64,000 bases of DNA from Bacillus sp. FJAT-14578 (GTDB lineage Bacteria; Bacillota; Bacilli; Bacillales; Bacillaceae_H), in assembly GCF_000504165.1 (NCBI RefSeq), contig NZ_KI632505.1:978473-1042472 (forward strand), written 5' to 3'. The notes under the pieces are model-generated. The model saw only the letters and a program-made list of their open reading frames with translations, was not told where the DNA came from and made no database searches. The stretch's first letter is position 1. Each line of letters begins with the position of its first letter. This document shows, in pieces, positions 8,722 through 16,291 of the stretch. Both the position numbers and the translations under genes were made by a program.

Positions 8722-9843
8722 ATGAAGGTTCCAGTAGTTATTATGCGAGGCGGTACAAGCAAAGGCGTATTTCTCAATTTTGAGCATATGCCAACGGATC
8801 GTTTACTTTGGGAAGATTTTTTATTGGATATCATGGGAAGTCCGGACCGCAGACAAATTGACGGGCTCGGTGGAGCAAACTCATTAACGAGTAAAGCAGC
8901 TATTATTAAAAAATCTGATTTAGAAGGCATTGATGTTGAATATACGTTTGCGCAAATAAGTATTGAGAATCAGCTAGTGGATTTTAAAGGAAATTGCGGC
9001 AACATCTCATCAGCAGTAGGACCTTATGCGATTGAGCAAGGCTTAGTGCCGGCACAAGAGCCCCTCACAACTGTGAAAATATTGAATACGAATACTCAAA
9101 AAGTAATTATAGCAGAAGTGGAAGTGGAAAATGGACAAGTGAAAACGGAAGGCAGTTGTTCCATTCCCGGTGTTCCCGGAACAGGGTCACCTATTTACCT
9201 TTCTTTCACTCGCGCAGAAGGCGCCGTAACCGGAAAGCTCTTCCCGACTGGAAACCCTATCGACATGATCCAAACATCCAAAGGCTCCATACCTATCTCT
9301 ATTATTGATGTTGCAAACCCACTGGTCTTTGTTAAAGCCCAAGATATCGGTCTTATCGGAAATGAATTGCCTCATGATTATTCTCAGGAAAAGCTGCAAG
9401 AACTCGAGGAAATAAGATCTATAGCAGCCGAAATGTGTGGGTTTGCAAATAGAGCAGATGCAACAAAAAAATCTCCTGCTGTTCCGAAAATGACAATTGT
9501 TGCTCCGCCTATGGACTACGTTGATGTGACAGGAATAGAAAGAAAGGTTTCCGATATGGATTTTGTCATCAGAATGATGTCTATGCAAAAGCCGCATCAG
9601 GCCCTTGCTATTACAGGTGCTATCTGTGCTACTGCCGGCGCTTTCTTAAAAGATACGATTCTATCAGACATTGTAACCGTTCACCAAGAAGTCCTTCGCT
9701 TAGCGCATCCCGCCGGTATCATGCAAACCAAAGTAGATTTACTTGCGGGACATATTAGTGCTATCAAGGTCGTACGTACAGCAAGAACCATTTTGGAGGG
9801 GTATGTTCATACCAAGAGAAACTATGAATTAGTCTATAGTTAA
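8722..9843 (+). CDS. prpF: PrpF-family isomerase (aconitate/methylaconitate type)
   Basis: 373 aa from the ATG at 8722 (AAAGGTGG eight nt upstream; the earlier GTG at 8710 overlaps that site). PrpF signatures: VVIMRGGTSKGVFLN, SPDRRQIDGLGGANSLTSK and GNCGNISSAVGPYAIEQG. Family members are cofactor-free isomerases with a diaminopimelate-epimerase fold that shift a double bond in tricarboxylates (2-methylaconitate cis/trans, 4-oxalomesaconate tautomerase, aconitate isomerase). No prpBCD genes are nearby, so methylcitrate cycling is not supported; next to CitM, an aconitate or similar isomerase is a better guess. Confidence 0.85.
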   Translation: MKVPVVIMRGGTSKGVFLNFEHMPTDRLLWEDFLLDIMGSPDRRQIDGLGGANSLTSKAAIIKKSDLEGIDVEYTFAQISIENQLVDFKGNCGNISSAVGPYAIEQGLVPAQEPLTTVKILNTNTQKVIIAEVEVENGQVKTEGSCSIPGVPGTGSPIYLSFTRAEGAVTGKLFPTGNPIDMIQTSKGSIPISIIDVANPLVFVKAQDIGLIGNELPHDYSQEKLQELEEIRSIAAEMCGFANRADATKKSPAVPKMTIVAPPMDYVDVTGIERKVSDMDFVIRMMSMQKPHQALAITGAICATAGAFLKDTILSDIVTVHQEVLRLAHPAGIMQTKVDLLAGHISAIKVVRTARTILEGYVHTKRNYELVYS

Positions 9844-9962
9844 GATTGATTGAATTTTAGTTAAACTAAACAAAAAAGAAAAGGTCAACAAAACGCTTTT
9901 CAAAAAGAGAGGTCTATCTTTGTACTTTATCTTCCTAAAACATGAAATGGAGAGGAATACAC

Positions 9963-10607
9963 GTGTTAAAAGTTGCCATTGCAGAAGATGATTTTCGGAT
10001 AGCCCAAGCTCAAGAACAGTTTTTATCACGCATGAAAGACGTAAAAGTCGTAGGGAAAGCAGGGAATGCAAAAGAAACAATGGACCTGTTGGAAAAAGAG
10101 ACTATTGATTTGCTTCTATTAGACATTCACATGCCGGATGAACTTGGGGCGGAATTATTGCCAAAGATTCAAGTCTCATTTCCAAATGTTGAGATTATTA
10201 TGAGTACAGCAGATGGAAATGGAGTATGTAATTATTTGCTTAAACCCGTAAAACTGGAGAAGTTTGTTGATACGATGGAATATTGTAAGAAAAACAATCA
10301 ACGATTGCATAGAGACAGCCTTGTAGGTCAGTCTTTAATCGATATATATTTTGGCAGCACAGATGGAAAGAATCCATCTCAGAAAAACTCACCTTCAGGG
10401 GTTGACCCGCTAACTTTACAAAAAGTAAAAGAAATTATAGAAGATTTAAAAGGCGGCATTACAGCAGGAGAAATGGGAAAAAAGATAGGCGCTTCAAGAA
10501 CGACAGCCAGAAGATATTTAGAATATTTGGTTTCAATTAATGAATGCACATTAACGTATGAATACGGAATTGTCGGGCGTCCGGAACATAAATATTACCG
10601 CACTTAA
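9963..10607 (+). CDS. CitT/DcuR-type response regulator with shortened receiver domain
   Basis: 214 aa from the GTG at 9963 (TGGAGAGGA upstream). Receiver domain: acidic pair E8-D9-D10, phosphoacceptor D54 in LLLLDIHMP, T82 and K94 in LLKPVK; then a C-terminal HTH (ITAGEMGKKIGASRTTARRY). The T-to-K distance is 12 residues where CheY-like domains have about 22, so roughly 10 residues around helix 4 are missing. Relatives pair with CitS-type sensor kinases for carboxylates, but no kinase lies nearby. Probably linked to the citM/prpF locus. It may be non-phosphorylated or decaying. Confidence 0.82.
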   Translation: MLKVAIAEDDFRIAQAQEQFLSRMKDVKVVGKAGNAKETMDLLEKETIDLLLLDIHMPDELGAELLPKIQVSFPNVEIIMSTADGNGVCNYLLKPVKLEKFVDTMEYCKKNNQRLHRDSLVGQSLIDIYFGSTDGKNPSQKNSPSGVDPLTLQKVKEIIEDLKGGITAGEMGKKIGASRTTARRYLEYLVSINECTLTYEYGIVGRPEHKYYRT

Positions 10608-10840
10608 ACAATTGTTCTGATTAATGATAGGTCTTTTGCCTTTCAAACATCTTTAGACGGGTTTACATAATGGTATTGCCATTCACCTAGAAGATAAATA
10701 TTGAGATTTCGATAACCAAATAAAATGGTTGGTCTTAATATCAGTTCTATTAAACTTCTTGTTGATTTTCACCATTTTTGACTCATTCGTTCAAAAGGCT
10801 CATTTGAATCACAAGTTATTTTTTAATGGGGGAATTTTTC

Positions 10841-11002
10841 ATGTGGATTATCACTGCCTATTCAAAGGAAAACAACATTAAAATGTTTGAATTTAACACA
10901 GAAAAAGAAGCGAGAGAAGCTTTCAGATATATCCAGGGTTACAAAATTCTTTCCGAAGTTATTTATTTGAACGACCATTCTTTAGAGTTAGTGGGCGTTT
11001 GA
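10841..11002 (+). CDS. Small protein, paralogue of the gene at 51021-51146
   Basis: 53 aa, starts MWIITAYSKENNIKMFEF and continues EKEAREAF..IQGYKILSE. A strong GGGGGA lies 7 nt before the ATG. The minus-strand gene at 51021-51146 encodes a closely similar 41-aa protein, so both are real and form a small family. No transmembrane segment; function not recognised. Predicted alpha/beta with the pattern I-I-T-x-x-S-K then a helix with E-A-x-E-A-F. Confidence 0.75.
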   Translation: MWIITAYSKENNIKMFEFNTEKEAREAFRYIQGYKILSEVIYLNDHSLELVGV

Positions 11003-11060
11003 AGTTTTACTTAGAATAACTAAAGTACATTTTCAATTAAACTTACTGCCGGTTTTATTT

Positions 11061-11080
11061 TTATCATTATCAAAATCATA
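11061..11080. promoter_or_regulatory. Possible Fur box upstream of the HPr-like gene
   Basis: ttatcattatcaaaatcata, an imperfect match to GATAATGATAATCATTATC. Only part of the site fits, so this is a weak candidate. Confidence 0.3.
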
Positions 11081-11206
11081 TTTTATCTACATTCCACTGG
11101 GTTGAGTAGATAAGCTACAAAAAGATAGAATCGCAACTTCGACCTGGAGCCTTGTAAGTTGATTTATGGAACATTTACGAAACTTTAAGAAAGGGTTGAT
11201 ATTGAT

Positions 11207-11455
11207 ATGCCGTTCAATAAAGCTTTAGTCAATGCAGTTTTAGAAGTCAGCGAAACAGCTAACAAGTTCCAGTCAAGTGTTGTGATTAGAACAGATACCA
11301 AAAACATAGACGCCAAAAGTATCCTCGGTTTAACATATACTGTACTTAGCTCCCAAACATTCAAACTTGAAATTCATGGCCCGGATGAGAAAGAGGCAAA
11401 AGTAGCAATGACACACATATTTTGGAAAAATAAACTTCCGGTTGAAGTTATATAA
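11207..11455 (+). CDS. HPr/Crh-like protein lacking the phosphocarrier histidine
   Basis: 82 aa, preceded by AAGAAAGGG. The HPr fold is recognisable from TANKFQSSVVIRTD, the block NIDAKSILGLT (S38 aligning with regulatory Ser46 of HPr) and KLEIHGPDEKEA. The active-site region, GIHARPA in HPr, is replaced by KALVNAV, so there is no His15 equivalent. B. subtilis Crh likewise lacks His15 but keeps Ser46. This protein therefore could not carry phosphate in the PTS but might be an HPr-kinase target or a diverged regulator. Stand-alone gene between small ORFs. Family assignment moderate, role inferred. Confidence 0.75.
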   Translation: MPFNKALVNAVLEVSETANKFQSSVVIRTDTKNIDAKSILGLTYTVLSSQTFKLEIHGPDEKEAKVAMTHIFWKNKLPVEVI

Positions 11456-11741
11456 AGAGACCCTAGGTAAAGAACATTCTTTTGGATGGTCTACTCAGGA
11501 TCATTTGTTGTCTTAATGTGATGACGTTATCCTTTTTCCAAATAAGGGCTTTCGACGCTAATGCCTCTTATATTCATGACACAACTATTTCATTTTTAGT
11601 TTAGCCTTGTATCCTTGCTTTGTCACCAAGTACGGAGGGGGATGTAGTCCCGTTGGCGGATAGAATACTACCTCCTCCTTTTATTGAAAAGTACCCACAC
11701 TCCCGTAACTGCTTCTTTTTTACGTGTTTCTTCTTAGCCTT

Positions 11742-11876
11742 TCAAACTTTTTTCACCATTACCGTTAAATCGATAAATCCTTCCTGTTTTTCAATAATTC
11801 CTTCTCCACTAAACCATTTTATGACTTGGTCTGCTTCCCCTTCAGTAACAATCGTTTTTCTCATCTGGACAAACAT
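11742..11876 (-). pseudogene. hmoA: Truncated heme-degrading monooxygenase (HmoA-like)
   Basis: 44 aa: MFVQMRKTIVTEGEAD, then the strongly conserved FSGEGIIEKQEGFIDLTV, then VKKV and a TGA. Intact HmoA is a little over 100 aa and continues with the catalytic half (RRGDEEV...W..W.KS..H). None of the three frames downstream restores that part. The 5' end is intact: GGAGTGGAGA seven nt before the ATG and a near-perfect Fur box at 11920-11934. In Bacillus hmoA is Fur-regulated and recovers iron from heme, so this looks like a decayed member of the iron regulon. Confidence 0.7.
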
Positions 11877-11919
11877 AGTAGCATCTCCACTCCCATTCAT
11901 TTTCAATACTCAGTTTAAT

Positions 11920-11934
11920 TGATAATGATTTTCA
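11920..11934. promoter_or_regulatory. Fur box
   Basis: TGATAATGATTTTCA matches the 7-1-7 Fur consensus TGATAAT-N-ATTATCA with one mismatch. Sits about 45 nt upstream of the hmoA remnant (minus) and 120 nt upstream of the CxxH/CxxC gene (plus). Confidence 0.75.
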
Positions 11935-12055
11935 ATAAAAACAAAAACCTTACTTGGAATTTATTTAATCATTTTCTAAATTATTGAGATTTAAAAATGA
12001 TTGTTTTCATTCTTTCATATACATATATAAAAACATAAGGAAAGAGGGAGATAAC

Positions 12056-12280
12056 ATGTTAACGGTGTGCCCCAAACATGTGAAGAAAGGGATAAATGGT
12101 CTTATTATTCCTCACGTAAAAAAAGTCACAGATGGTTATACGTATTCCTGTCTATTTTGTAATCAAAAAGCGGAAATACAAATTTTTTATTCCATACCCT
12201 TTTCGAAACTACACAGAAAAAATAAAAATAATTCCACAAACCTGAATGAAAATGATATTTATTATCAATACTATGACTAA
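12056..12280 (+). CDS. CxxH/CxxC small protein
   Basis: 74 aa from the ATG at 12056 (GAGGGAGA upstream). Has C-P-K-H near the N-terminus and C-L-F-C in the middle (CLFCNQKAEIQIFYS), the pattern of the small CxxH/CxxC protein family of Bacillus, probably a metal (Zn) knuckle. A relative lies at 34397-34582. Function unknown. The upstream Fur box suggests possible iron control. Confidence 0.7.
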   Translation: MLTVCPKHVKKGINGLIIPHVKKVTDGYTYSCLFCNQKAEIQIFYSIPFSKLHRKNKNNSTNLNENDIYYQYYD

Positions 12281-12283
12281 TAA

Positions 12284-12309
12284 AGGGCAACCAAGGTGAT
12301 GGTTGCCCT
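12284..12309. terminator. Bidirectional terminator
   Basis: Perfect stem agggcaacca / tggttgccct with a 6-nt loop between the convergent CxxH/CxxC and DUF1540 genes. Confidence 0.85.
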
Positions 12310-12317
12310 AACGAAAA

Positions 12318-12473
12318 TTAAACCTCTGGTACAAATGTTTTACAATCCGTTTCTTCACTATTGGATGCTTGCTTGCCCTTATGGCTGACTACATAAATCG
12401 CATCTGCATTGCATTTGTTTCCAGAATCCCAAAACTTACAGTTATTCACTTCACAAAGAACATCTTGTGCCAT
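12318..12473 (-). CDS. DUF1540 small cysteine-rich protein
   Basis: 51 aa, perfect AGGAGGTG ribosome site. Four cysteines in DUF1540 spacing: VLCEVNNCKFWDSGNKCNA and, near the end, TDCKTFVPE. Members are short Cys-motif proteins common in spore-forming Firmicutes, likely metal-binding; function unknown. Divergent from the SLH-protein gene across a region rich in Fur-type sites. Confidence 0.85.
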   Translation of the reverse strand: MAQDVLCEVNNCKFWDSGNKCNADAIYVVSHKGKQASNSEETDCKTFVPEV

Positions 12474-12638
12474 AGTATCACACCTCCTCTTTTGTTATCA
12501 TTAACAAAATTAAGGTGATTGATACTTTCTTTTTTTCTTACGATGTTATTCTTACCCCCACGATATAGAGAACCTTTTGTTTCTTTGAACTACACTCCTT
12601 GAATAAAAATTTTTAAAAATATATAGACACATAAAAGT

Positions 12639-12690
12639 GATAATGATAATCTTTATCATGAACTTATAATTGATAAAGATTATCATTATC
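12639..12690. promoter_or_regulatory. Double Fur operator as a 52-bp inverted repeat
   Basis: Two perfect 20-bp arms, GATAATGATAATCTTTATCA and its exact reverse complement, separated by 12 nt. The right arm contains TGATAAAGATTATCA, a 7-1-7 Fur site with one mismatch. It lies about 110 nt upstream of the SLH-protein gene and 165 nt from the divergent DUF1540 gene. Strong evidence for iron control of the SLH gene. Confidence 0.85.
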
Positions 12691-12796
12691 GATTATAAGT
12701 CGTACTATCTCAATCACCCTCATTAAGAGAAACGTAGAGATAGATATAGCTAATAGAGAGAAAAATAGAACATTCAGTTACAGGGGGATTTCAACT

Positions 12797-14404
12797 ATGA
12801 CTAACCAGTATCGAAAATTCTTAGCGGGGTCTGTGTCTGCTGCTATTGCAGCAAGCACCATTGTTTCGGGTGCGAGTGCCGCCTCTTTCAAAGACGTGGC
12901 AGCAAATTCAGCACATGCTGACGCCATCCATACTTTAACGGCAGACGGCGTACTTAAAGGGTTGGAAAATGGAGCGTTTGGTGTCGAAAAACCCGTTACC
13001 CGCGGGCAAGTAGCCAAAATTTTTGCACGTCTTCTCGAAGGCAATCAACCGGATGACTTAGCTGCCTTTTCAGATATACCTGTGGATCATGTTGATCAAG
13101 AATTGGTAAAAGCCGCTGCCAAGGTGAAAGCCATTGGTGCTTTTACGGGTTCCAACGGAAACTTAATGCCTTTTAATCACTTAACCCGTCAACAAATGGC
13201 GAAAATACTGGTAGAGGCATTCAATTTACAGCATAATGGCTCTTACACAGATGATTTAAAAGATATACATACAGCCTCCACGGAGTTTCAAGACCCTATT
13301 GCCATCTTGGCTGAGAACGGAATCACACAAGTAGCAGATGGCAAGTTCCGTCCTTTAGAGCCGGTGACTCGCGCTCAATTTGCGACATTTGTACAACGTG
13401 CGCGTCAAGCAGCAAGTCAAGCAATCGAGCAACCGGCTGATTCGACAGAATTAGCCGTTCAAGATGTGCAATTCTTATCGGCTGGCGGCCGCCATTTAGA
13501 AATAACATTTAACAAGTCGGTTCCTGAATTAGCGAACACTCAATTTAGAGTGATAAAAAAGGATTCACAAGCTGTGATGGGTACTGAAGAAGTTCGCTTG
13601 AACAAAGATGGGGATACAGGTTTTGTCTATGCTTATACGTGGGATGAAGAGCCAATTCTTGTAAAAAAAGTAGATGGAAATGTCGTATATGGCCTTGACG
13701 GAGAGAAGCTGGATCTGGGAAGTTATGTGATTTTGAAAGATGGAAAGCCAATGCGTGTTTCAGACCTTCAAGCAGGAGATATGCTGTATTTCAATAAAGA
13801 TGCGAAAAACGTTAACGGCAAAAGCGGTATAGCTGAAGTGTATAATCATACCGTAACCGGAAAACTCACCCAAGTGTTTGATGGAGATGCATTTGAAGTG
13901 AACGACACCATTTATGATTGCATAGGTGATGTATTTGCTGCACGAATATTGAATGGTGATGAGTTCGAAGATTTCCGCGAGGGTGAAGCCGAACGATTAG
14001 AAGGAAAAGAAGTTACCCTTTATTTTAGCCGCAATAGCGATCTTGTGCTTGTAGAAAGAGGAAATAAGACAAAGCCGATCGACACAACTAAACCTGCTTT
14101 TACTTCTAGTAACATCACAAGCATCGGTGCACCTGATAATGTTTTATCTGCCGCTGAAACTCTCACTCTCAACTTCTCTGAAACTTTGAGTTCAGCCGCA
14201 GTTGAAACGATTCAAACGAAATTAACAGCAGCCTTTAATCAAGGCGTGACGGTATCAACGGATGATCATAAGAAATTTGCGGTTAAAGTTAACGAGGATG
14301 TTATTTTCGGTGCAGACACTGTGAAGGTGACCTTTAATGAAAGCGAACTCAAAGACCTTGCCGGAAATGGCAACGAAGCATTTGACATCATCATGCAAGA
14401 TTGA
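12797..14404 (+). CDS. Fur-controlled S-layer-homology (SLH) surface protein
   Basis: 535 aa; GGGGGATTT upstream of the ATG. Signal peptide about residues 1-28. Three SLH domains follow: FKDVAANSAHADAIHTLTADG (about 31-80), FSDIPVDH to the TRQQMAKI repeat (about 92-140) and FQDPIAILAENGITQVADG (about 155-200), each with the T-R-x-Q motif, anchoring the protein to pyruvylated secondary wall polymer. Residues 210-430 are beta-rich and unassigned; 435-535 look like a bacterial Ig-like domain (SAAETLTLNFSE). Upstream Fur operators and the adjacent siderophore operon suggest a surface role in iron or heme binding, but no known heme-binding (NEAT) motif is visible. Confidence 0.88.
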   Translation: MTNQYRKFLAGSVSAAIAASTIVSGASAASFKDVAANSAHADAIHTLTADGVLKGLENGAFGVEKPVTRGQVAKIFARLLEGNQPDDLAAFSDIPVDHVDQELVKAAAKVKAIGAFTGSNGNLMPFNHLTRQQMAKILVEAFNLQHNGSYTDDLKDIHTASTEFQDPIAILAENGITQVADGKFRPLEPVTRAQFATFVQRARQAASQAIEQPADSTELAVQDVQFLSAGGRHLEITFNKSVPELANTQFRVIKKDSQAVMGTEEVRLNKDGDTGFVYAYTWDEEPILVKKVDGNVVYGLDGEKLDLGSYVILKDGKPMRVSDLQAGDMLYFNKDAKNVNGKSGIAEVYNHTVTGKLTQVFDGDAFEVNDTIYDCIGDVFAARILNGDEFEDFREGEAERLEGKEVTLYFSRNSDLVLVERGNKTKPIDTTKPAFTSSNITSIGAPDNVLSAAETLTLNFSETLSSAAVETIQTKLTAAFNQGVTVSTDDHKKFAVKVNEDVIFGADTVKVTFNESELKDLAGNGNEAFDIIMQD

Positions 14405-14407
14405 TCT

Positions 14408-14456
14408 GAACTGCACCTCCAATTGTTAGTTTTGTCTAACAATTGGGGTGCAGTTC
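14408..14456. terminator. Bidirectional terminator between SLH gene and siderophore operon
   Basis: Long inverted repeat: gaactgcacc-tccaattgttag against ctaacaattgg-ggtgcagttc, between convergent genes. Confidence 0.85.
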
Positions 14457-14485
14457 ATTCTCTTTCGAATCCTTTTTTCTTCCTA

Positions 14486-16291
14486 TTAAATAGTGGTTTG
14501 AACCGCTACTTCATGAAGGGCGTTTGCGACTTTTCCATGCTCACTCGCATGCGGACGGTCATCTCCGTCTTCATAGCCGTAATCAAACATGCGGTTCCGG
14601 TTGAGCGTCAGTTTGGTGAATGCCGGACGCAATAAACTGAACAGCTCAAATCTCTCTTCCAAATGCGGAAACTTTTGTTGATACGACAGAATTTCCTGAC
14701 GAACAATTGTCCAAAAACGATGTTCAGTAAACTGTTCGTTCTCTTCTAAAATGCTGCTTAAATAACGGAAATGGCAAATGAATAATCCAGTGAAAATAAA
14801 CTGTGTTAATCCTTCAGGCGGCTCACTGCGCAAAACCTTTTTCAATTCGGCAGACAATCCTGCCAGCTCCGGCAGCTGCTGATCACTAATATTTACGTCA
14901 TCTACAAAATCCTTCATAATGATGCGTTCAGGTGTGTAATCTTTTAAGACAAGCACCGTATTTTGGCCATGCGGTGAAAAGACGGTCCCATATTGATATA
15001 AACAATGAAGCAATGGAGGTAAAATGGCATTCGTCAATTTATGGACCCACTGCTCCACCGTCAGTCCTGATTTTTCGATGAGCTTTGACACAAACGGAGT
15101 GCCTTCATGATCCACGTACAGAAGTGCCGCTAATGTGATGGCCTTCTCCCCTTCTTGAAGCTCTTGATAAACGCTCTCCCTCCACACTACACCAAGCATT
15201 TCCAAATATTGATAAGGAGCACCTTTTAATTGATGGAATGTGCGGTGATTGACATTCATCGTCGCTACTTCTCCCAACAGCCCGAGGCGGCATTCTTCTT
15301 TTAAAAACGGATCGTTTTCAAGTACATCTTTCATAAATGCCGTTACTTCAGGGGCGATGACCGTTCTTTCACCTGGCAGCCCTCTATACACAAGCGTGTT
15401 TAAGATGCTCATCGGCAGCTTGACATGATACTTCTCTTTATTAGTGACATTGACGAATGTGCGAATCGATTGCTGCGGCAGGTAATCATCTTCTCCTTCT
15501 CCCAATGGAATGATTTCTTTTTTCGCGATTTCCGTAGCAAACATGGAGACGATCATGTTATTCCACTGCCATTCATGAATCGGCATGAAGTAGTAATCCG
15601 ATTCCGATACTCCAAGCGCCTGAAGCCTTTTTCCAAAGCGATCACGTTTCTCTTCCCCTAGTTCTTGGCCGATGACATGTTCATAGGCTAAGCCGTCAAT
15701 GGAATGAAATGTGCCGAGATTTCGATGGACGGCAATCCAGGATAGGTTGACCTTCTTTTTCTGTTCGGGCGCATATTGCACATAATCATCATATCCAAAA
15801 CCAATCCGGCCTTTGTTATAGGTAATCCACGGATGTCCCGTCATTTCCCCTTCCAGCTCGGCATAATCGAGTTCCGTTAATTGATCAGATAATTTGGCTT
15901 TTTCCTTCAAATGGGTATCTGCGACAAGTGTATGCAAATATTCTTTTATTAAGTGGCCTGCTGTTGAACTAGTCATCTTGCCTTCTTCTTGAATGCTTAA
16001 TAATAAAGCGAGAGTCAACGGGATATCAGTTTCTTCTATTAATATGACTTCAATGCTCTCAGCTATCACCTGAAAGCTGTCAAATAAACGAGGCTTTGCT
16101 TCAAAGCGGTACACCGTTCCCTTTTGGTCACGCCATTCATACGTGTGAACGTCCTCTTTTTCCGAAAGCAGTGTCGGCGCAATAATTTCTTCATACATAA
16201 ACTCTTGAAGCATTTTCGCCAAAAGCTGCCGATCCGCTTCCTGCCAGTTTTTTTCCGTTAACATATGTAAAGGTGTTTCACAAATTTTCAT
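14486..16291 (-). CDS. rhbF: IucA/IucC-family siderophore synthetase (RhbF-like)
   Basis: 601 aa NIS (NRPS-independent siderophore) synthetase, which joins citrate carboxylates to amines using ATP. Family landmarks: EGEMTGHPWITYNKGRIGFG (about 150-170), IHEWQWNN and FSPHGQNTVLVL with IMKDFVDD downstream. Last gene of the siderophore operon; its start overlaps the MFS gene by 14 nt. It should carry out one of the two condensations of N-acetyl-N-hydroxy-diaminopropane with citrate; which of the two synthetases acts first is not decidable here. Confidence 0.9.
   Translation of the reverse strand: MKICETPLHMLTEKNWQEADRQLLAKMLQEFMYEEIIAPTLLSEKEDVHTYEWRDQKGTVYRFEAKPRLFDSFQVIAESIEVILIEETDIPLTLALLLSIQEEGKMTSSTAGHLIKEYLHTLVADTHLKEKAKLSDQLTELDYAELEGEMTGHPWITYNKGRIGFGYDDYVQYAPEQKKKVNLSWIAVHRNLGTFHSIDGLAYEHVIGQELGEEKRDRFGKRLQALGVSESDYYFMPIHEWQWNNMIVSMFATEIAKKEIIPLGEGEDDYLPQQSIRTFVNVTNKEKYHVKLPMSILNTLVYRGLPGERTVIAPEVTAFMKDVLENDPFLKEECRLGLLGEVATMNVNHRTFHQLKGAPYQYLEMLGVVWRESVYQELQEGEKAITLAALLYVDHEGTPFVSKLIEKSGLTVEQWVHKLTNAILPPLLHCLYQYGTVFSPHGQNTVLVLKDYTPERIIMKDFVDDVNISDQQLPELAGLSAELKKVLRSEPPEGLTQFIFTGLFICHFRYLSSILEENEQFTEHRFWTIVRQEILSYQQKFPHLEERFELFSLLRPAFTKLTLNRNRMFDYGYEDGDDRPHASEHGKVANALHEVAVQTTI

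Noticed and set aside
6102..9843. Methylcitrate cycle (prp) locus
   Set aside because: PrpF alone is present; no PrpB, PrpC or PrpD homologue lies in the window.
11620..11922. 100-aa open frame on the plus strand
   Set aside because: It lies antisense to the hmoA remnant, whose minus-strand sequence matches a known family and has a ribosome site and Fur box.
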